The notes under the pieces: generated by a model
The model's input: only the letters and a program-made list of their open reading frames with translations
What the model was told of the DNA's origin: nothing
The model's database searches: none
Program-made: the position numbers and the translations under genes
Shown: piece by piece, positions 29,642-39,222 of the stretch
Position numbering within the stretch: the first letter of the stretch is position 1
How the letters are laid out: each line of letters starts with the position of its first letter
Assembly: GCF_900110885.1 (NCBI RefSeq)
Contig: NZ_FOFJ01000008.1
Span: 1-64,000 of the forward strand
From: Azotobacter beijerinckii
Lineage (GTDB): Bacteria > Pseudomonadota > Gammaproteobacteria > Pseudomonadales > Pseudomonadaceae
Length of the DNA stretch: 64,000 nucleotides
Reading direction: 5' to 3'

Positions 29642-31048
29642 TCAGGCGATGGCTGCTGCTTCGTTACGTTCGGCACTGCGCGCCGCCAGGTCGCGGTAGC
29701 CCGCCGCCGGGTGGTTTTCCGGCAGGCGCGCGCCCTCGCCGAACAGCTTCTCGCGCAGGGTGCCCGGCGCGTAGTCGGTCTTGAACGCGCCGCGCTTCTG
29801 CAGCTCGGGGATCAGCAGCTCGACCACGTCGACGAAGGTTTCGTGGGTCACCGCGTAGGCCAGGTTGAAGCCGTCCACGTCGGTGTCCTCGACCCACGCC
29901 TGCAACTGGTCGGCCACGGTCTGCGCGCTGCCGACGAACAGCGGGCCGAAGCCGCCGATGCCGACCCAGTCGGCCAGCTCCTTGACCGTCCAGGTCTTGT
30001 TCGGGTCGGCGGTGGAGAACGCCTCGACCGCCGACTGGATGGCGTTGGTGTGGATGTGCTTGAGCACCTGGTCGGGCCGGTACTCGCCGAAGTCGATGCC
30101 GGTCCAGCCGGAGATCAGCGCCAGCGCGCCCTCGTAGCTGACGTACTGCTTGTAGTCCTCGTACTTGGCCTGGGCGGCGGCGTCGGTTTCGCCGACGATC
30201 ACCGTCTGCAGGTTGAAGACCAGCACCTGGCGCGGATCGCGGCCGGCCTCGGCGGCGCGGCGGCGGATGTCGGCGACGGTCTTCTTGAGGATGGTCTTCG
30301 ACGGCGCGGCGACGAACACGCACTCGGCGTGCTCGGCGGCGAACTGCTTGCCGCGGCTGGAGGCGCCGGCCTGGTAGAGCACCGGGGTGCGCTGCGGCGA
30401 GGGCTCGCAGAGGTGGATGCCGGGGACCTGGAAGTGCTTGCCGTGGTGGCCGATCTCGTGGACCTTGGCCGGATCGGTGAACAGCCGGCGCTCGCGGTCG
30501 CGCAGCACCGCGTCCTCCTCCCAACTGCCCTCGAAGAGCTTGTAGAGCACCTCCAGGTATTCGTCGGCGTAGTCGTAGCGTTCGTCGTGATCGCTCAGCG
30601 CCTGCTGGCCGAGGTTGCGCGCGCCGCTGTCGAGGTAGGAGGTGACGATGTTCCAGCCGATGCGGCCCTTGGTCAGGTGATCGAGGGTGGAGAGGCGGCG
30701 GGCGAACGGATAGGGATGCTCGAAGGTGAGCGAGGCGGTCAGACCGAAGCCGAGGTGCTCGGTGACCAGCGCCATCGGGGTGATCAGCGCCAGCGGGTCG
30801 TTGACCGGCACCTGGGTGGACTGGCGCAGCGCCGCCTCGCCGTTGCCGCCCAGTACGTCGTAGATGCCGATCACGTCGGCGATGAAGATCCCGTCGAACT
30901 TGCCGCGCTCGAGCAGCTTGGCCAGCTCGGTCCAGTACTCGAGGTCCTTGTACTGCCAGGCGCGGTCGCGCGGGTGCGCCCAGAGGCCGGGGGACTGGTG
31001 GCCGACGCAGTTCATCTCGAAGGCGTTGAGGCGGATTTCGCGAGGCAT
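29642..31048 (-). CDS. NtaA/SnaA/DszA-family FMN-dependent monooxygenase
   Basis: A 468-residue class C flavin monooxygenase of the NtaA/SnaA/SoxA/DszA family. Family features are RLNAFEMNCVGHQSPGLW, GKFDGIFIADVIGIYD, LTFEHPYPFARRLSTLDHLT, GRIGWNIVTSYLDSGARNLG and YQAGASSRGKQFAAEHAECVF. DszA opens dibenzothiophene sulfone; others act on nitrilotriacetate or pristinamycin, so the substrate here is not fixed by sequence. It heads the nine-gene leftward operon with the LIV-type importer and needs FMNH2 from another protein. Confidence 0.9.
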   Translation of the reverse strand: MPREIRLNAFEMNCVGHQSPGLWAHPRDRAWQYKDLEYWTELAKLLERGKFDGIFIADVIGIYDVLGGNGEAALRQSTQVPVNDPLALITPMALVTEHLGFGLTASLTFEHPYPFARRLSTLDHLTKGRIGWNIVTSYLDSGARNLGQQALSDHDERYDYADEYLEVLYKLFEGSWEEDAVLRDRERRLFTDPAKVHEIGHHGKHFQVPGIHLCEPSPQRTPVLYQAGASSRGKQFAAEHAECVFVAAPSKTILKKTVADIRRRAAEAGRDPRQVLVFNLQTVIVGETDAAAQAKYEDYKQYVSYEGALALISGWTGIDFGEYRPDQVLKHIHTNAIQSAVEAFSTADPNKTWTVKELADWVGIGGFGPLFVGSAQTVADQLQAWVEDTDVDGFNLAYAVTHETFVDVVELLIPELQKRGAFKTDYAPGTLREKLFGEGARLPENHPAAGYRDLAARSAERNEAAAIA

Positions 31049-31136
31049 GGGGTTCTCCTTGAAGGTGCGCGAAAGGGAAACACGTCGACGGGCACCACGA
31101 CGGCGGCGCCGTCGACGAACGGACCGAAGTCACCTT

Positions 31137-31151
31137 TCAGAAACCGTGCCA
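31137..31151 (-). promoter_or_regulatory. Candidate sigma-54 promoter of the DszA-like/LIV operon
   Basis: Minus strand TGGCACGGTTTCTGA has a perfect -24 element, but the -12 reads CTGA instead of TTGC. Predicted start near 31126. Support comes from the enhancer-like pair at the same offset as at the other promoters. Confidence 0.5.
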
Positions 31152-31205
31152 CCCAATAAAACTCTTTTTATTCAATGAGATAGACAAAGAAAAGCGACCC
31201 GCCCG

Positions 31206-31253
31206 GTATTGCCGGAGGCGCAGTCTGCTGATCGGCTGTTGAGCCGCGCACAC
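31206..31253. promoter_or_regulatory. Paired enhancer-like sites upstream of the DszA-like operon
   Basis: Sites at 31206 (GTATTGCCGGAGGCGCAG) and 31236 (CTGTTGAGCCGCGCACAC) are 30 bp apart and centred about -89 and -119. Left halves match well, right halves weakly. Confidence 0.45.
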
Positions 31254-31305
31254 TTGCCCGCCAAACGGCAGCCTGCCGCCCGCGGCAGGCGGAATGGCCG
31301 GCCCG

Positions 31306-32646
31306 TCACAGCTGGCGCAGGTCCAGCGGGTATTCGAGGATCAGGCGCAGCTCGTCGACGTTGGCCTCGGCGGTATGGTCGCCGCCGACCCGGTGGGTGG
31401 CCTGCAGGACCTTGAAGGTCAGGTCCCTGGCCGGCCCGCTCTGCACCACGTAGCTGAGCCAGAAGTCGCGCTCCCAGTGGCGGCCGTCGCGGATGCCCTG
31501 GTAGGCGGCATAGCCCGGCCCGACCTTGCTGCCGTCGATGTCGGTGCCACGGACATAGCGGGTGATCAGCGACAGGCCGGGAATCCCCAGGGCAGCGAAG
31601 TCGTAGTCGTAACGGAGCATCCAGGTGCGCTCGTTGGGGTTGTTGAAGTCGGAGATCTGCGAGCCGGTATTCAGGAAGAAATCCCAGGTGTTCCACAGGT
31701 AGTCGAACGGCGAGTCGTCGTCGATCCGGGTATGGGTCAGGGTGACGGCATGGGCACCGGCGGTCAGGCCGAGATGGGCGCTCCAGGAGTCGTTGCTGAT
31801 GTCGCCGAGCAGCGATTGCCCGGTATCGCGGGTGCGGAAGTACTTGAAGCCGGCATTGACGCCCAGGCCCTTGCTCAGGGGCTGCTGCCAGTCGGCGTAG
31901 AAGGCCGTCTGGTTCCAGACGTCGTCGAGCCGGCCATGGTGCAGCCGGAAGAAGAAACGGTCGTCGAGTTTGTAGTCGGCGCCGGCATAGACGAAGTTGT
32001 CGGCCTCCTTGAGGCGCCCGCCGTAGGCGGTGCCCAGGTCGCCGTTGTGGGCGGTGGCGGTACGGTCGCTGCCGGACTCCACCTTGCCGCCCTGCAGAGT
32101 CAGCCCCTTGATCGAGGTGTTCTTGAAGAACGAGCCGCGAAAGCTCTGCGGCAGCAGGCGGGTGTCGCTGGCATAGATCACCGGGCTGGTCGGCCGGTGA
32201 TCGCCGTAGCGCAGTTCGGTGTCCTCGAACAGGCGCAGCTTCAACGCGACGTCGACCCTGCCGAAATCGTCCTTGGGCTTGCCGTCGAAGTTGTAGCCGC
32301 GCCGCGGGATCAGCCCGTTGCCGGCCATCCCGTTGCCGACCTGGCCGTCGCCGCCGTCCAGCTTCCAGCCGAACTGGCCGCGCACGTCCAGACCGAGGCC
32401 GACCGCGCCCGGGGTGAAGCCGGACTCGAAGGTGGCGATCACCCCGTGCGCCCACTCGGCGCGAAAGTGCTTGCTCTCGCCGGTCTGCGGGTTGCGGAAA
32501 CGGCTGTCGTTGCGAAAGTCCTGGCTCATGTAGAAGTTGCGGTTGAGCACCTTCAACCGGGCGTCGTCGAAGAAGCCTTCGCCGGCGGCGAGCGCCGGCA
32601 GGCCCAGGGCGATGGAAAGGGATAGGGCGCGGGCGGGGTTGTGCAT
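31306..32646 (-). CDS. OprD-family outer-membrane porin
   Basis: A 446-residue OprD-type beta-barrel porin. It has a signal peptide of about 21 residues (MHNPARALSLSIALGLPALA), then FFDDARLKVLNRNFYMSQDF. Internal motifs are YGDHRPTSPVIYASDTRLLP and FKYFRTRDTGQSLLGDI, and the barrel ends in ELRLILEYPLDLRQL. OprD porins give substrate-selective passage of small carboxylates, amino acids or sulfonates. Its position between the DszA-like operon and the trans-sulfuration gene, and its enhancer-type promoter, suggest it is the outer-membrane entry route for the sulfur compound. Confidence 0.93.
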   Translation of the reverse strand: MHNPARALSLSIALGLPALAAGEGFFDDARLKVLNRNFYMSQDFRNDSRFRNPQTGESKHFRAEWAHGVIATFESGFTPGAVGLGLDVRGQFGWKLDGGDGQVGNGMAGNGLIPRRGYNFDGKPKDDFGRVDVALKLRLFEDTELRYGDHRPTSPVIYASDTRLLPQSFRGSFFKNTSIKGLTLQGGKVESGSDRTATAHNGDLGTAYGGRLKEADNFVYAGADYKLDDRFFFRLHHGRLDDVWNQTAFYADWQQPLSKGLGVNAGFKYFRTRDTGQSLLGDISNDSWSAHLGLTAGAHAVTLTHTRIDDDSPFDYLWNTWDFFLNTGSQISDFNNPNERTWMLRYDYDFAALGIPGLSLITRYVRGTDIDGSKVGPGYAAYQGIRDGRHWERDFWLSYVVQSGPARDLTFKVLQATHRVGGDHTAEANVDELRLILEYPLDLRQL

Positions 32647-32708
32647 GGATCGGTTCCTGTGACTGGATCATGGCGGCCCTCCTCCATGGAGGCGCGTAAC
32701 GTTCCAGC

Positions 32709-32723
32709 TCAATATCCATGCCA
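32709..32723 (-). promoter_or_regulatory. Candidate sigma-54 promoter of the oprD-like gene
   Basis: Minus strand TGGCATGGATATTGA: -24 TGGCATG and TTG at the right distance, but the -12 C is replaced by A. Predicted start near 32698, about 50 nt before the ATG. Confidence 0.5.
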
Positions 32724-32777
32724 CAACAAAACCCTTTGCTATTCAGCAGGTTGGGTAAAACCTCCGCCCTCCCGAGA

Positions 32778-32823
32778 ATGTCGCACGAAGCAAAATGCCC
32801 ATTCGCTGTTGCCCGCCGGGCAG
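32778..32823. promoter_or_regulatory. Enhancer-like sites upstream of the oprD-like gene
   Basis: A site with a perfect left half, CTGTTGCCCGCCGGGCAG (32806-32823, centre about -117), and a weaker one, ATGTCGCACGAAGCAAAA (32778-32795, centre about -89), are 28 bp apart. This is close to the spacing at the other promoters. Confidence 0.5.
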
Positions 32824-32861
32824 CGCCGCCCAAGGCCAGCCCTTTCGAGCGCTGCAACGCG

Positions 32862-32887
32862 CCCACGCAGGAGCGCTCCTGCGTGGG
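32862..32887 (-). terminator. Perfect 26-bp palindrome behind the trans-sulfuration gene
   Basis: Two 13-bp arms, CCCACGCAGGAGC and its exact complement, with no loop bases; a strong hairpin 38 bp beyond the stop codon at 32925. No U-tract follows, so termination would be imperfect or of another kind. It also insulates the oprD-like promoter region. Confidence 0.5.
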
Positions 32888-32924
32888 AGCCCAGGGAAGC
32901 GAAAGACCTTGAAAGGGCTGCCGC

Positions 32925-34115
32925 TCACAGCCGGTCCAGCGCCTGCAGGAAGTCGCCGACGATGTCCTCGGCCTCCTCGATGCCCGCCGAGACGCGCACG
33001 GTGCCGTCGTGGATGTCCAGTTCGGCGAGGGTTTCCGGGGCCAGGGCGCGGTGCGAGGTCTTGCCCGGATGGCTGATGCTGGTCGCCACGCCGGCCAGCG
33101 AGGGGGCGAACACCGCGAGCTTGAGGCTCTGGATCAGCCGGTCGACCTCGGCCAGCCCGCCCTTGAGGGTGAAGCTCAGCATGCCCGAGCAGCCCCTGGG
33201 GAACAGCCGCCGGGCCAGCGCATGGTCGGGGTGCGAGGGCAGGCCCGGGTAGTGGACCCGCGCCACCTGCGGATGGGCTTCGAGCGCCTCGGCCAGCGCC
33301 TGGGCGTTGCGCGAGTGGGCCTGCATGCGCAGGGCCAGGGTCTTGGCGCCGCGGAAGGTCAGCCAGGCCTCGAAGGGGCTGGCGCTGCCGCCGGCGTTGA
33401 TCTGGAAGCGCCGCGCCTGGGCCACCCATTCGGCGTCGCCGGCGAGGATGCCGCCGGTGGCGTCGCTGTGGCCGTTGAGGTACTTGGTGGTGCTGTGCAG
33501 CACCAGGTCGGCGCCGTCGGCCAGCGGCCGGTACAGCGCCGGCGAGAGGAAGGTGTTGTCGACCAGCAGCTTGAGTCCGCGGCGCTTCGCCAGCGCGGCC
33601 AGCGCCGGCACGTCGCTGACCCGCACCAGCGGGTTGGAGGCGGTTTCCGTGTAGATCAGCCGGGTCCGCGGGCCGATTGCCGCCTCCACCGCGGCCAGGT
33701 CGCCGATGTCGACCAGGGTGGCGGCGATACCGAAGCGGCCCAGCTCCTTCTCGATCAGGCTCTGGGTGGTGCCGTACAGCTCGCGGCTGGCGATCAGGTG
33801 ATCGCCAGCCTCCAGGTTGCCGAGCAGCGCCGCGCCGATCGCCGCCATGCCGGAGGCACCGAACAGCGCCGCCTCGCCGCCTTCCAGGGCGCGGATCAGC
33901 TCCTCCAGCGCGGCCGGGTTGGGGTTGCCGATCCGCGTGTACATGTAGTTGTCGGGGTTGCCGGCGAGGAAGTCGTCGACCTGCGCCAGCGAGTCGTAGA
34001 CGAACACCGAGGTCTGGTAGATCGGCTGGGCCTTGGGGTGGGTGACCATGTGGCGGTCGACCTCGTTGCCGGCGTGCACGGCGCGGGTGGAGAAACCGGA
34101 AAGGGGTTCGGGCAT
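32925..34115 (-). CDS. Trans-sulfuration PLP enzyme (cystathionine gamma-synthase/lyase family)
   Basis: A 396-residue Cys/Met-metabolism PLP enzyme. The N-terminal region has TRAVHAGNEVD and YMYTRIGNPN; the PLP-binding lysine is in LVLHSTTKYLNGHSD; the substrate-carboxylate arginine region is SLAGVATSISHPGKTSHR. The ring-stacking Tyr segment reads ELYGTTQSL, without the Cys typical of methionine gamma-lyase (YGCT). A cystathionine synthase/lyase or O-acylhomoserine sulfhydrylase is therefore more likely. It would feed reduced sulfur into cysteine or methionine. The gene is single, flanked by a palindrome downstream and a short AT-containing promoter region upstream. Confidence 0.88.
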   Translation of the reverse strand: MPEPLSGFSTRAVHAGNEVDRHMVTHPKAQPIYQTSVFVYDSLAQVDDFLAGNPDNYMYTRIGNPNPAALEELIRALEGGEAALFGASGMAAIGAALLGNLEAGDHLIASRELYGTTQSLIEKELGRFGIAATLVDIGDLAAVEAAIGPRTRLIYTETASNPLVRVSDVPALAALAKRRGLKLLVDNTFLSPALYRPLADGADLVLHSTTKYLNGHSDATGGILAGDAEWVAQARRFQINAGGSASPFEAWLTFRGAKTLALRMQAHSRNAQALAEALEAHPQVARVHYPGLPSHPDHALARRLFPRGCSGMLSFTLKGGLAEVDRLIQSLKLAVFAPSLAGVATSISHPGKTSHRALAPETLAELDIHDGTVRVSAGIEEAEDIVGDFLQALDRL

Positions 34116-34207
34116 GGCGAAATCCTAAAATAGGTCTACCGAGAAGATAGCGCCGCCCCACCTTGCGTGGGACGGCGAAAGGGATCGCCGGCCAGCCGGC
34201 GCCGGCG

Positions 34208-35053
34208 TTACAGGCCGAACAGCCGCGCGGCGTTGCCGTAGAGCAGTTTATCCAGCACGTCTTCGCGAAAGCCCAGGGCCAGGAGGTCGTCGATCGACTG
34301 GCGGATCGGGCGGAACGGATAGGACGAGCCGAACAGCAGCTGCTCGCCGAGAAAACCGTTGGCCGCCTGCACGAAGGCCGCGCTGCCGGGCAGGAACAGG
34401 TACATGTCCGGCACGGCGAGGATGTTCTCGTAGCGGAAGGCCACACCGAGCAACTGGTCTACGTTCGGCCAGTAGCCGTGGTAGCAGACGATCTGCAGGG
34501 TCGGGAAGGCGCGGGCGATCTTCGCCAGCCGGCCGGGGTCGTTGAACGCCGGGTCGGGGGTGGTCGGCCCGCTCATCAGAAACAGCGGGATCTTGCGCGC
34601 CGCCAGGTGCTCGTAGACCGGGAAGTACAGCGGATCGTCCGGGTGGCGGGCCGGCTCGCCGAAGCCCGGCTCCAGGTCGATGCCGGCCAGGCCCAGGCGG
34701 TCGACGGCGCGGTCGATCTCCTCCACTGCGCCCTCGACGCCCTGCAGCGCCGGGTCGATGCCGGCGATGCCGAGCAGTTCGTCGTGGCCGCGGACGATTT
34801 CATGGATGAAGTCGTTGGGCAGGTGCTGGCTCGGCGTATGGCGGCCGACCACCACCGCCTTGCTCAGCCCGGCGTCGCGCACCTCGGCGAGAAAGCCCTC
34901 GGCGCTCAGCGAGCGCTCGAAGTGCGCATCGTCGCCGCGGGTGCCGACCCGCCGGTTCAGCCAGCGGGCCGCCGCGTGCGCGGCATTGCCCGGCGTGGCG
35001 CCGAAGAAGTCGTGCAGGTAGGCCGGCCGGCAGCGCATGTCGATGACCTTCAT
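34208..35053 (-). CDS. Amidohydrolase-like protein with atypical metal site
   Basis: A 281-residue amidohydrolase_2 (TIM-barrel) protein. It reads [30 protein letters not shown], quoted here only for its [12 protein letters not shown] signature, then [15 protein letters not shown] and [11 protein letters not shown]. Two metal-ligand positions differ from the norm. The N-terminal HxH is replaced by VIDMRCRP, and the usual Asp of FGSDYP is Ser. Catalysis by a standard mechanism is therefore doubtful. It overlaps the stop of the SsuD-like gene by 4 nt (ATGA), so it is translationally coupled to sulfonate desulfonation. Role unknown. Confidence 0.82.
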   Translation of the reverse strand: MKVIDMRCRPAYLHDFFGATPGNAAHAAARWLNRRVGTRGDDAHFERSLSAEGFLAEVRDAGLSKAVVVGRHTPSQHLPNDFIHEIVRGHDELLGIAGIDPALQGVEGAVEEIDRAVDRLGLAGIDLEPGFGEPARHPDDPLYFPVYEHLAARKIPLFLMSGPTTPDPAFNDPGRLAKIARAFPTLQIVCYHGYWPNVDQLLGVAFRYENILAVPDMYLFLPGSAAFVQAANGFLGEQLLFGSSYPFRPIRQSIDDLLALGFREDVLDKLLYGNAARLFGL

Positions 35054-36189
35054 GCGGCGGCCCCGCTCTTCTGGCTGGTGGCGCGCACGTCGAAGGCGCC
35101 GCCGGTCAGTTCCCCTTCCACGGTGACCGGCTGCTTGCCCGGCAGCAGCGGGAACACCAGTTCGGCGAAGCGGATCGCTTCCTCCAGGTGCGGATAGCCG
35201 GAGAGCACGAAGCTGTCGACGCCGAGGTCGGCGTACTCCTTGAGGCGTGCGGCCACGGTCTGCGGGTCGCCGACCAGCGCGGTGCCGGCGCCGCCGCGCA
35301 CCAGGCCGACCCCGGCCCACAGGTTGGGACTGACTTCCAGCTGGTCGCGGCGGCCGCCGTGCAGCGCGGCCATGCGCCGCTGGCCTTCGGAGTCCATGCT
35401 CGCGTAGTTGCTCTGGGCCTTGGCGATGGTCTCGTCGTCGAGGTGGCTGATCAGCCGCTCGGCGGCAGCCCAGGCTTCCTCGCTGGTCTCGCGGACGATC
35501 ACGTGCAGGCGCACGCCGAAGCGCACGGTGCGGCCGTACTTCTTCGCCCGCTCGCGCACGTCGGCGATCTTCTCGGCCACCGCGGCCGGCGGCTCGCCCC
35601 AGGTGAGATAGGCGTCGACGTGCTTGGCGGCCAGTTCGTGGGCGGCCTTTGATGAGCCGCCGAAGTACAGCGGCGGATAGGGCTTCTGCACCGGCGGGAA
35701 GAAGTTCTTCGCGCCCTCGACGGTGACGTGCTTGCCGGCGAAGTCGACGGTCTTGCCCTGCAGCAGGTCGCGCCACACGGTCAGCACCTCGTCGGCCGCC
35801 TCGTAGCGCTCGTCGTGGTCGAGGAACACGCCGTCGGCGGCCAGTTCGGTGGCGTCGCCGCCCGGCACCACGTTGAGCAGCAGGCGGCCCTTGAGCGCCT
35901 GGTCGAGGGTGGCGGCCTGGCGGGCGGTGGCGGTCGGGCCGCTGACCGAGGTGCGCAGCGCCACCAGCAGCTTGATGCGGCTGGTCACCGGCGCCAGGCT
36001 GGCGGCGGTGATCCAGGGATCGAGGCAGCTCGATCCGGTGGGGATCAACAGGCCGTCGTAGCCGAGGCTCTCGGCGGTCACGGCGATCTGCCGCATGTAG
36101 TCGTTGGTCGCCGGGCGGCCGGCGGAGGACTTGCCGAGATAGCGGGTATCGCCGGAAGTGGGAAGGAACCAGAAGATGTCCAGACTCAT
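35050..36189 (-). CDS. ssuD: SsuD-type FMNH2-dependent alkanesulfonate monooxygenase
   Basis: A 379-residue luciferase-fold enzyme matching SsuD, which converts alkanesulfonates to aldehyde and sulfite. Markers: [77 protein letters not shown] and [16 protein letters not shown]. The start at 36189 matches SsuD; the longer frame adds an unrelated N-terminus. Usual partner SsuE is not adjacent and the ABC importer lies 15 kb away, so the canonical ssu operon is dispersed. The downstream amidohydrolase-like gene is coupled. A sigma-54 promoter lies 57 nt upstream. Confidence 0.92.
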   Translation of the reverse strand: MSLDIFWFLPTSGDTRYLGKSSAGRPATNDYMRQIAVTAESLGYDGLLIPTGSSCLDPWITAASLAPVTSRIKLLVALRTSVSGPTATARQAATLDQALKGRLLLNVVPGGDATELAADGVFLDHDERYEAADEVLTVWRDLLQGKTVDFAGKHVTVEGAKNFFPPVQKPYPPLYFGGSSKAAHELAAKHVDAYLTWGEPPAAVAEKIADVRERAKKYGRTVRFGVRLHVIVRETSEEAWAAAERLISHLDDETIAKAQSNYASMDSEGQRRMAALHGGRRDQLEVSPNLWAGVGLVRGGAGTALVGDPQTVAARLKEYADLGVDSFVLSGYPHLEEAIRFAELVFPLLPGKQPVTVEGELTGGAFDVRATSQKSGAAA

Positions 36190-36245
36190 GGATGCGTGCC
36201 TCAAGGGAAATGCGGACGCGCTGCGCGGCGCGGTTTCCCTGTAGG

Positions 36246-36261
36246 GGCAAGGCCCATGCCA
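36246..36261 (-). promoter_or_regulatory. Sigma-54 promoter of the ssuD-like gene
   Basis: Minus strand TGGCATGGGCCTTGCC has -24 TGGCATG, TTGC at -12 and GG-N10-GC spacing, one of the best matches in the window. Predicted start near 36236. Confidence 0.78.
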
Positions 36262-36412
36262 GAGCGGGGCGGCGGCCATGAGCCGGATAAACTTGCGACG
36301 AAAGACCAGGAAAAATCGGCTAAAAAGCACAATCAGGCGAACAGCGACCGCCGGGATACGGACAACACCCGCGCCCCCGCCCGCCGCCAACCCGCCTGGC
36401 GCGGCGGGACGA

Positions 36413-36477
36413 CTGCTGCCGGAGCAACACTTTGCGCGGCAAGTGTTGCCGGAGAAACAGTTGCCCGGCCAACAGCG
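36413..36477. promoter_or_regulatory. Cluster of three enhancer-like sites between ssuD and the sfnR operon
   Basis: Sites at 36413 (CTGCTGCCGGAGCAACAC), 36443 (GTGTTGCCGGAGAAACAG; 30 bp later) and 36458 (CAGTTGCCCGGCCAACAG). Within them GCAACACTT (36424-36432) and AAGTGTTGC (36441-36449) also form a perfect inverted repeat. They lie about -185 to -230 from the ssuD start, further than at the other promoters. Confidence 0.6.
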
Positions 36478-36542
36478 GGTGCTTCCCGGCCGGTCGCCCC
36501 GGCAAACGCCCTAAGCTAATAATAAAAAGATATTTAATTCTT

Positions 36543-36556
36543 GGTTTTTATATCGC
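36543..36556 (+). promoter_or_regulatory. Weak candidate sigma-54 promoter of the oxidoreductase-sfnR operon
   Basis: TTGGTTTTTATATCGCC keeps GG-N10-GC spacing but lacks the CAC of the -24 box. Predicted start near 36568. The surrounding AT-rich stretch (36517-36560) could equally hold a sigma-70 promoter. Confidence 0.3.
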
Positions 36557-36591
36557 CTAGATTATCCGAACCGGCGACACGCCTCCGCCCG

Positions 36592-36668
36592 CTGCTGCCC
36601 CGGCAACAGCGGGCGAAGTGTTCCGCCCGCAACAGCGGTTCAACAGCACAGCACCGGATGCAACAGCG
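36592..36668. promoter_or_regulatory. Second cluster of enhancer-like sites upstream of the 36718 gene
   Basis: CTGCTGCCCCGGCAACAG (36592-36609) is the best copy in the window: 15 of 16 symmetric positions match the palindrome. It is followed by GTGTTCCGCCCGCAACAG (36618-36635) and a right half-site GCAACAGCG ending at 36668. These sites sit between the candidate promoter and the gene, so they may act as autoregulatory sites. Confidence 0.5.
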
Positions 36669-36717
36669 CCCTTCCGGCGATATTCGCCCAAGTGCCTGAT
36701 TTCAAAGGACCCGTCCC

Positions 36718-37962
36718 ATGGCACAGGGATTGCCATGCTCAGCGGTAGTCGAACCACAGCCTGAGGAACCGCGTGTGACCGCCATCCATCAACCCAAGGT
36801 ACTGTCGCCCCTGCAGACCGCCCGCCAACTGGCCGCCGAATTCGCCGAGACCGCCGCCGAGCGCGACCAGCACGGCGGCACGCCGAAGGCCCAGCGCGAC
36901 GCCCTGCGCCGCAGCGGCCTGCTGGCCCTGGCCATTCCCCGCCAGTACGGCGGCCTGGGCGCCAGTTGGTGCGAAACCCTGGAGATCGTCCGCGAATTCG
37001 CCCGGGTCGACAGCTCGATCGCCCATGTCTACGGCTTCCAGCACCTGATGCTGGCCACCGTGCGCCTGTTCTCCCGCCCGGACCAGTGGCAGCCCTGGTT
37101 CGAGCAGACCGCGCGCAACCAGTGGTTCTGGGGCAACGCCCTGAACCCCCTGGACACCCGCACCGTCGCCAGGAAGTTCGACGGCTGGCGCGAGTTCTCC
37201 GGGCGCAAGAGCTTCTGCTCCGGCTCGGCCGACTCGGAAATGCTGATCGCCTCGGCGCTCGACGAGAGCAACGGCGGCAAGCTCTTGATCGCCGCGCTGC
37301 CCAGCGGGCGCAGCGGCATCACCCTGCACGGCGACTGGGACAACATGGGCCAGCGGCAGACCGACAGCGGCAGCGTGACCTTCGAGCGGGTGCGCGTCGA
37401 GGAGAACGAACTGCTGCTCGAGCCCGGCCCGCTGAGCACGCCCTTCGCCTGCCTGCGCCCGCTGATCGCCCAGCTGACCTTCGCCAACCTGTTCCTCGGC
37501 ATCGCCGAGGGCGCCTTCGCCGAGGCCCGCCACTACACGCTCAAGGAAACCCGCCCGTGGTTCAAGTCCGGCGCCGCCCACATCGGCGAGGACCCCTACA
37601 CCCTGCACCACTTCGGCGAGTTCTGGGTCGGCCTCGAGGGCGTGCGGCTGCTCGTCGAGCGGGCCAATGCGCTGCTCGACGAGGCCTGGCGCAAGGAGGA
37701 CGGCCTCGGCGCCGAGGAGCGCGGCCGGCTCGCCGTGGCCATCGCCACCGCCAAGGTCGCCGCCAGCCGCGTCGGCCTCGAGCTGACCGGACGGCTGTTC
37801 GAGGTCACCGGCGCCCGCGCCACCCATGCCGCCCTGCGCCTGGACCGCTACTGGCGAAACCTGCGCACCCAGACCCTGCACGACCCGGTGGACTACAAGC
37901 TCCACGAGCTGGGCGACTGGGCGCTGAACGGGGCGCTGCCGACTCCCACCTTCTACTCATAG
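36718..37962 (+). CDS. SfnB/DszC-type oxidoreductase 3, co-transcribed with sfnR
   Basis: A 414-residue acyl-CoA-dehydrogenase-fold flavoprotein. Seen are IPRQYGGLGASWCETL, GRKSFCSGSADSEMLIAS, DWDNMGQRQTDSGSVTFERV and the C-terminal DRYWRNLRTQTLHDPVDYK. It groups by eye with the 49345 gene (both have the SFCSG and GQRQTDS variants) rather than with the GQRTT members, so two subtypes exist in the block. A 10-nt gap separates it from sfnR. ATG 36718 is the first start; its ribosome-binding site (AAAGGA) is modest. Confidence 0.86.
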   Translation: MAQGLPCSAVVEPQPEEPRVTAIHQPKVLSPLQTARQLAAEFAETAAERDQHGGTPKAQRDALRRSGLLALAIPRQYGGLGASWCETLEIVREFARVDSSIAHVYGFQHLMLATVRLFSRPDQWQPWFEQTARNQWFWGNALNPLDTRTVARKFDGWREFSGRKSFCSGSADSEMLIASALDESNGGKLLIAALPSGRSGITLHGDWDNMGQRQTDSGSVTFERVRVEENELLLEPGPLSTPFACLRPLIAQLTFANLFLGIAEGAFAEARHYTLKETRPWFKSGAAHIGEDPYTLHHFGEFWVGLEGVRLLVERANALLDEAWRKEDGLGAEERGRLAVAIATAKVAASRVGLELTGRLFEVTGARATHAALRLDRYWRNLRTQTLHDPVDYKLHELGDWALNGALPTPTFYS

Positions 37963-37971
37963 CGATTGCCC

Positions 37972-39072
<1,101 letters not shown>

Positions 39073-39222
39073 CCGCCGCCCGGCCGGGCGGCGGTCGGAC
39101 GCCTGCAATCGGCGCCGCCTATGCTGCACCAGGTAACCGATTGCACAGTCGTCGCCGCCCACCTGTGACTCGTCCCCGGCGGCGGGCTTCCGAGCGCAAA
39201 CACCCCGACCAAGAGCATCCCG

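Noticed and set aside
34208..36250. 680-codon minus-strand frame suggesting an ssuD-amidohydrolase fusion
   Set aside because: Only the last 281 codons are real. The upstream part is the wrong frame of ssuD, and the two genes overlap by ATGA instead of being fused.
36315..36362. Enhancer pair at -90/-120 of the ssuD promoter
   Set aside because: The positions predicted from the other promoters contain AT-rich sequence without the palindrome. The ssuD promoter must use the more distant cluster or none.
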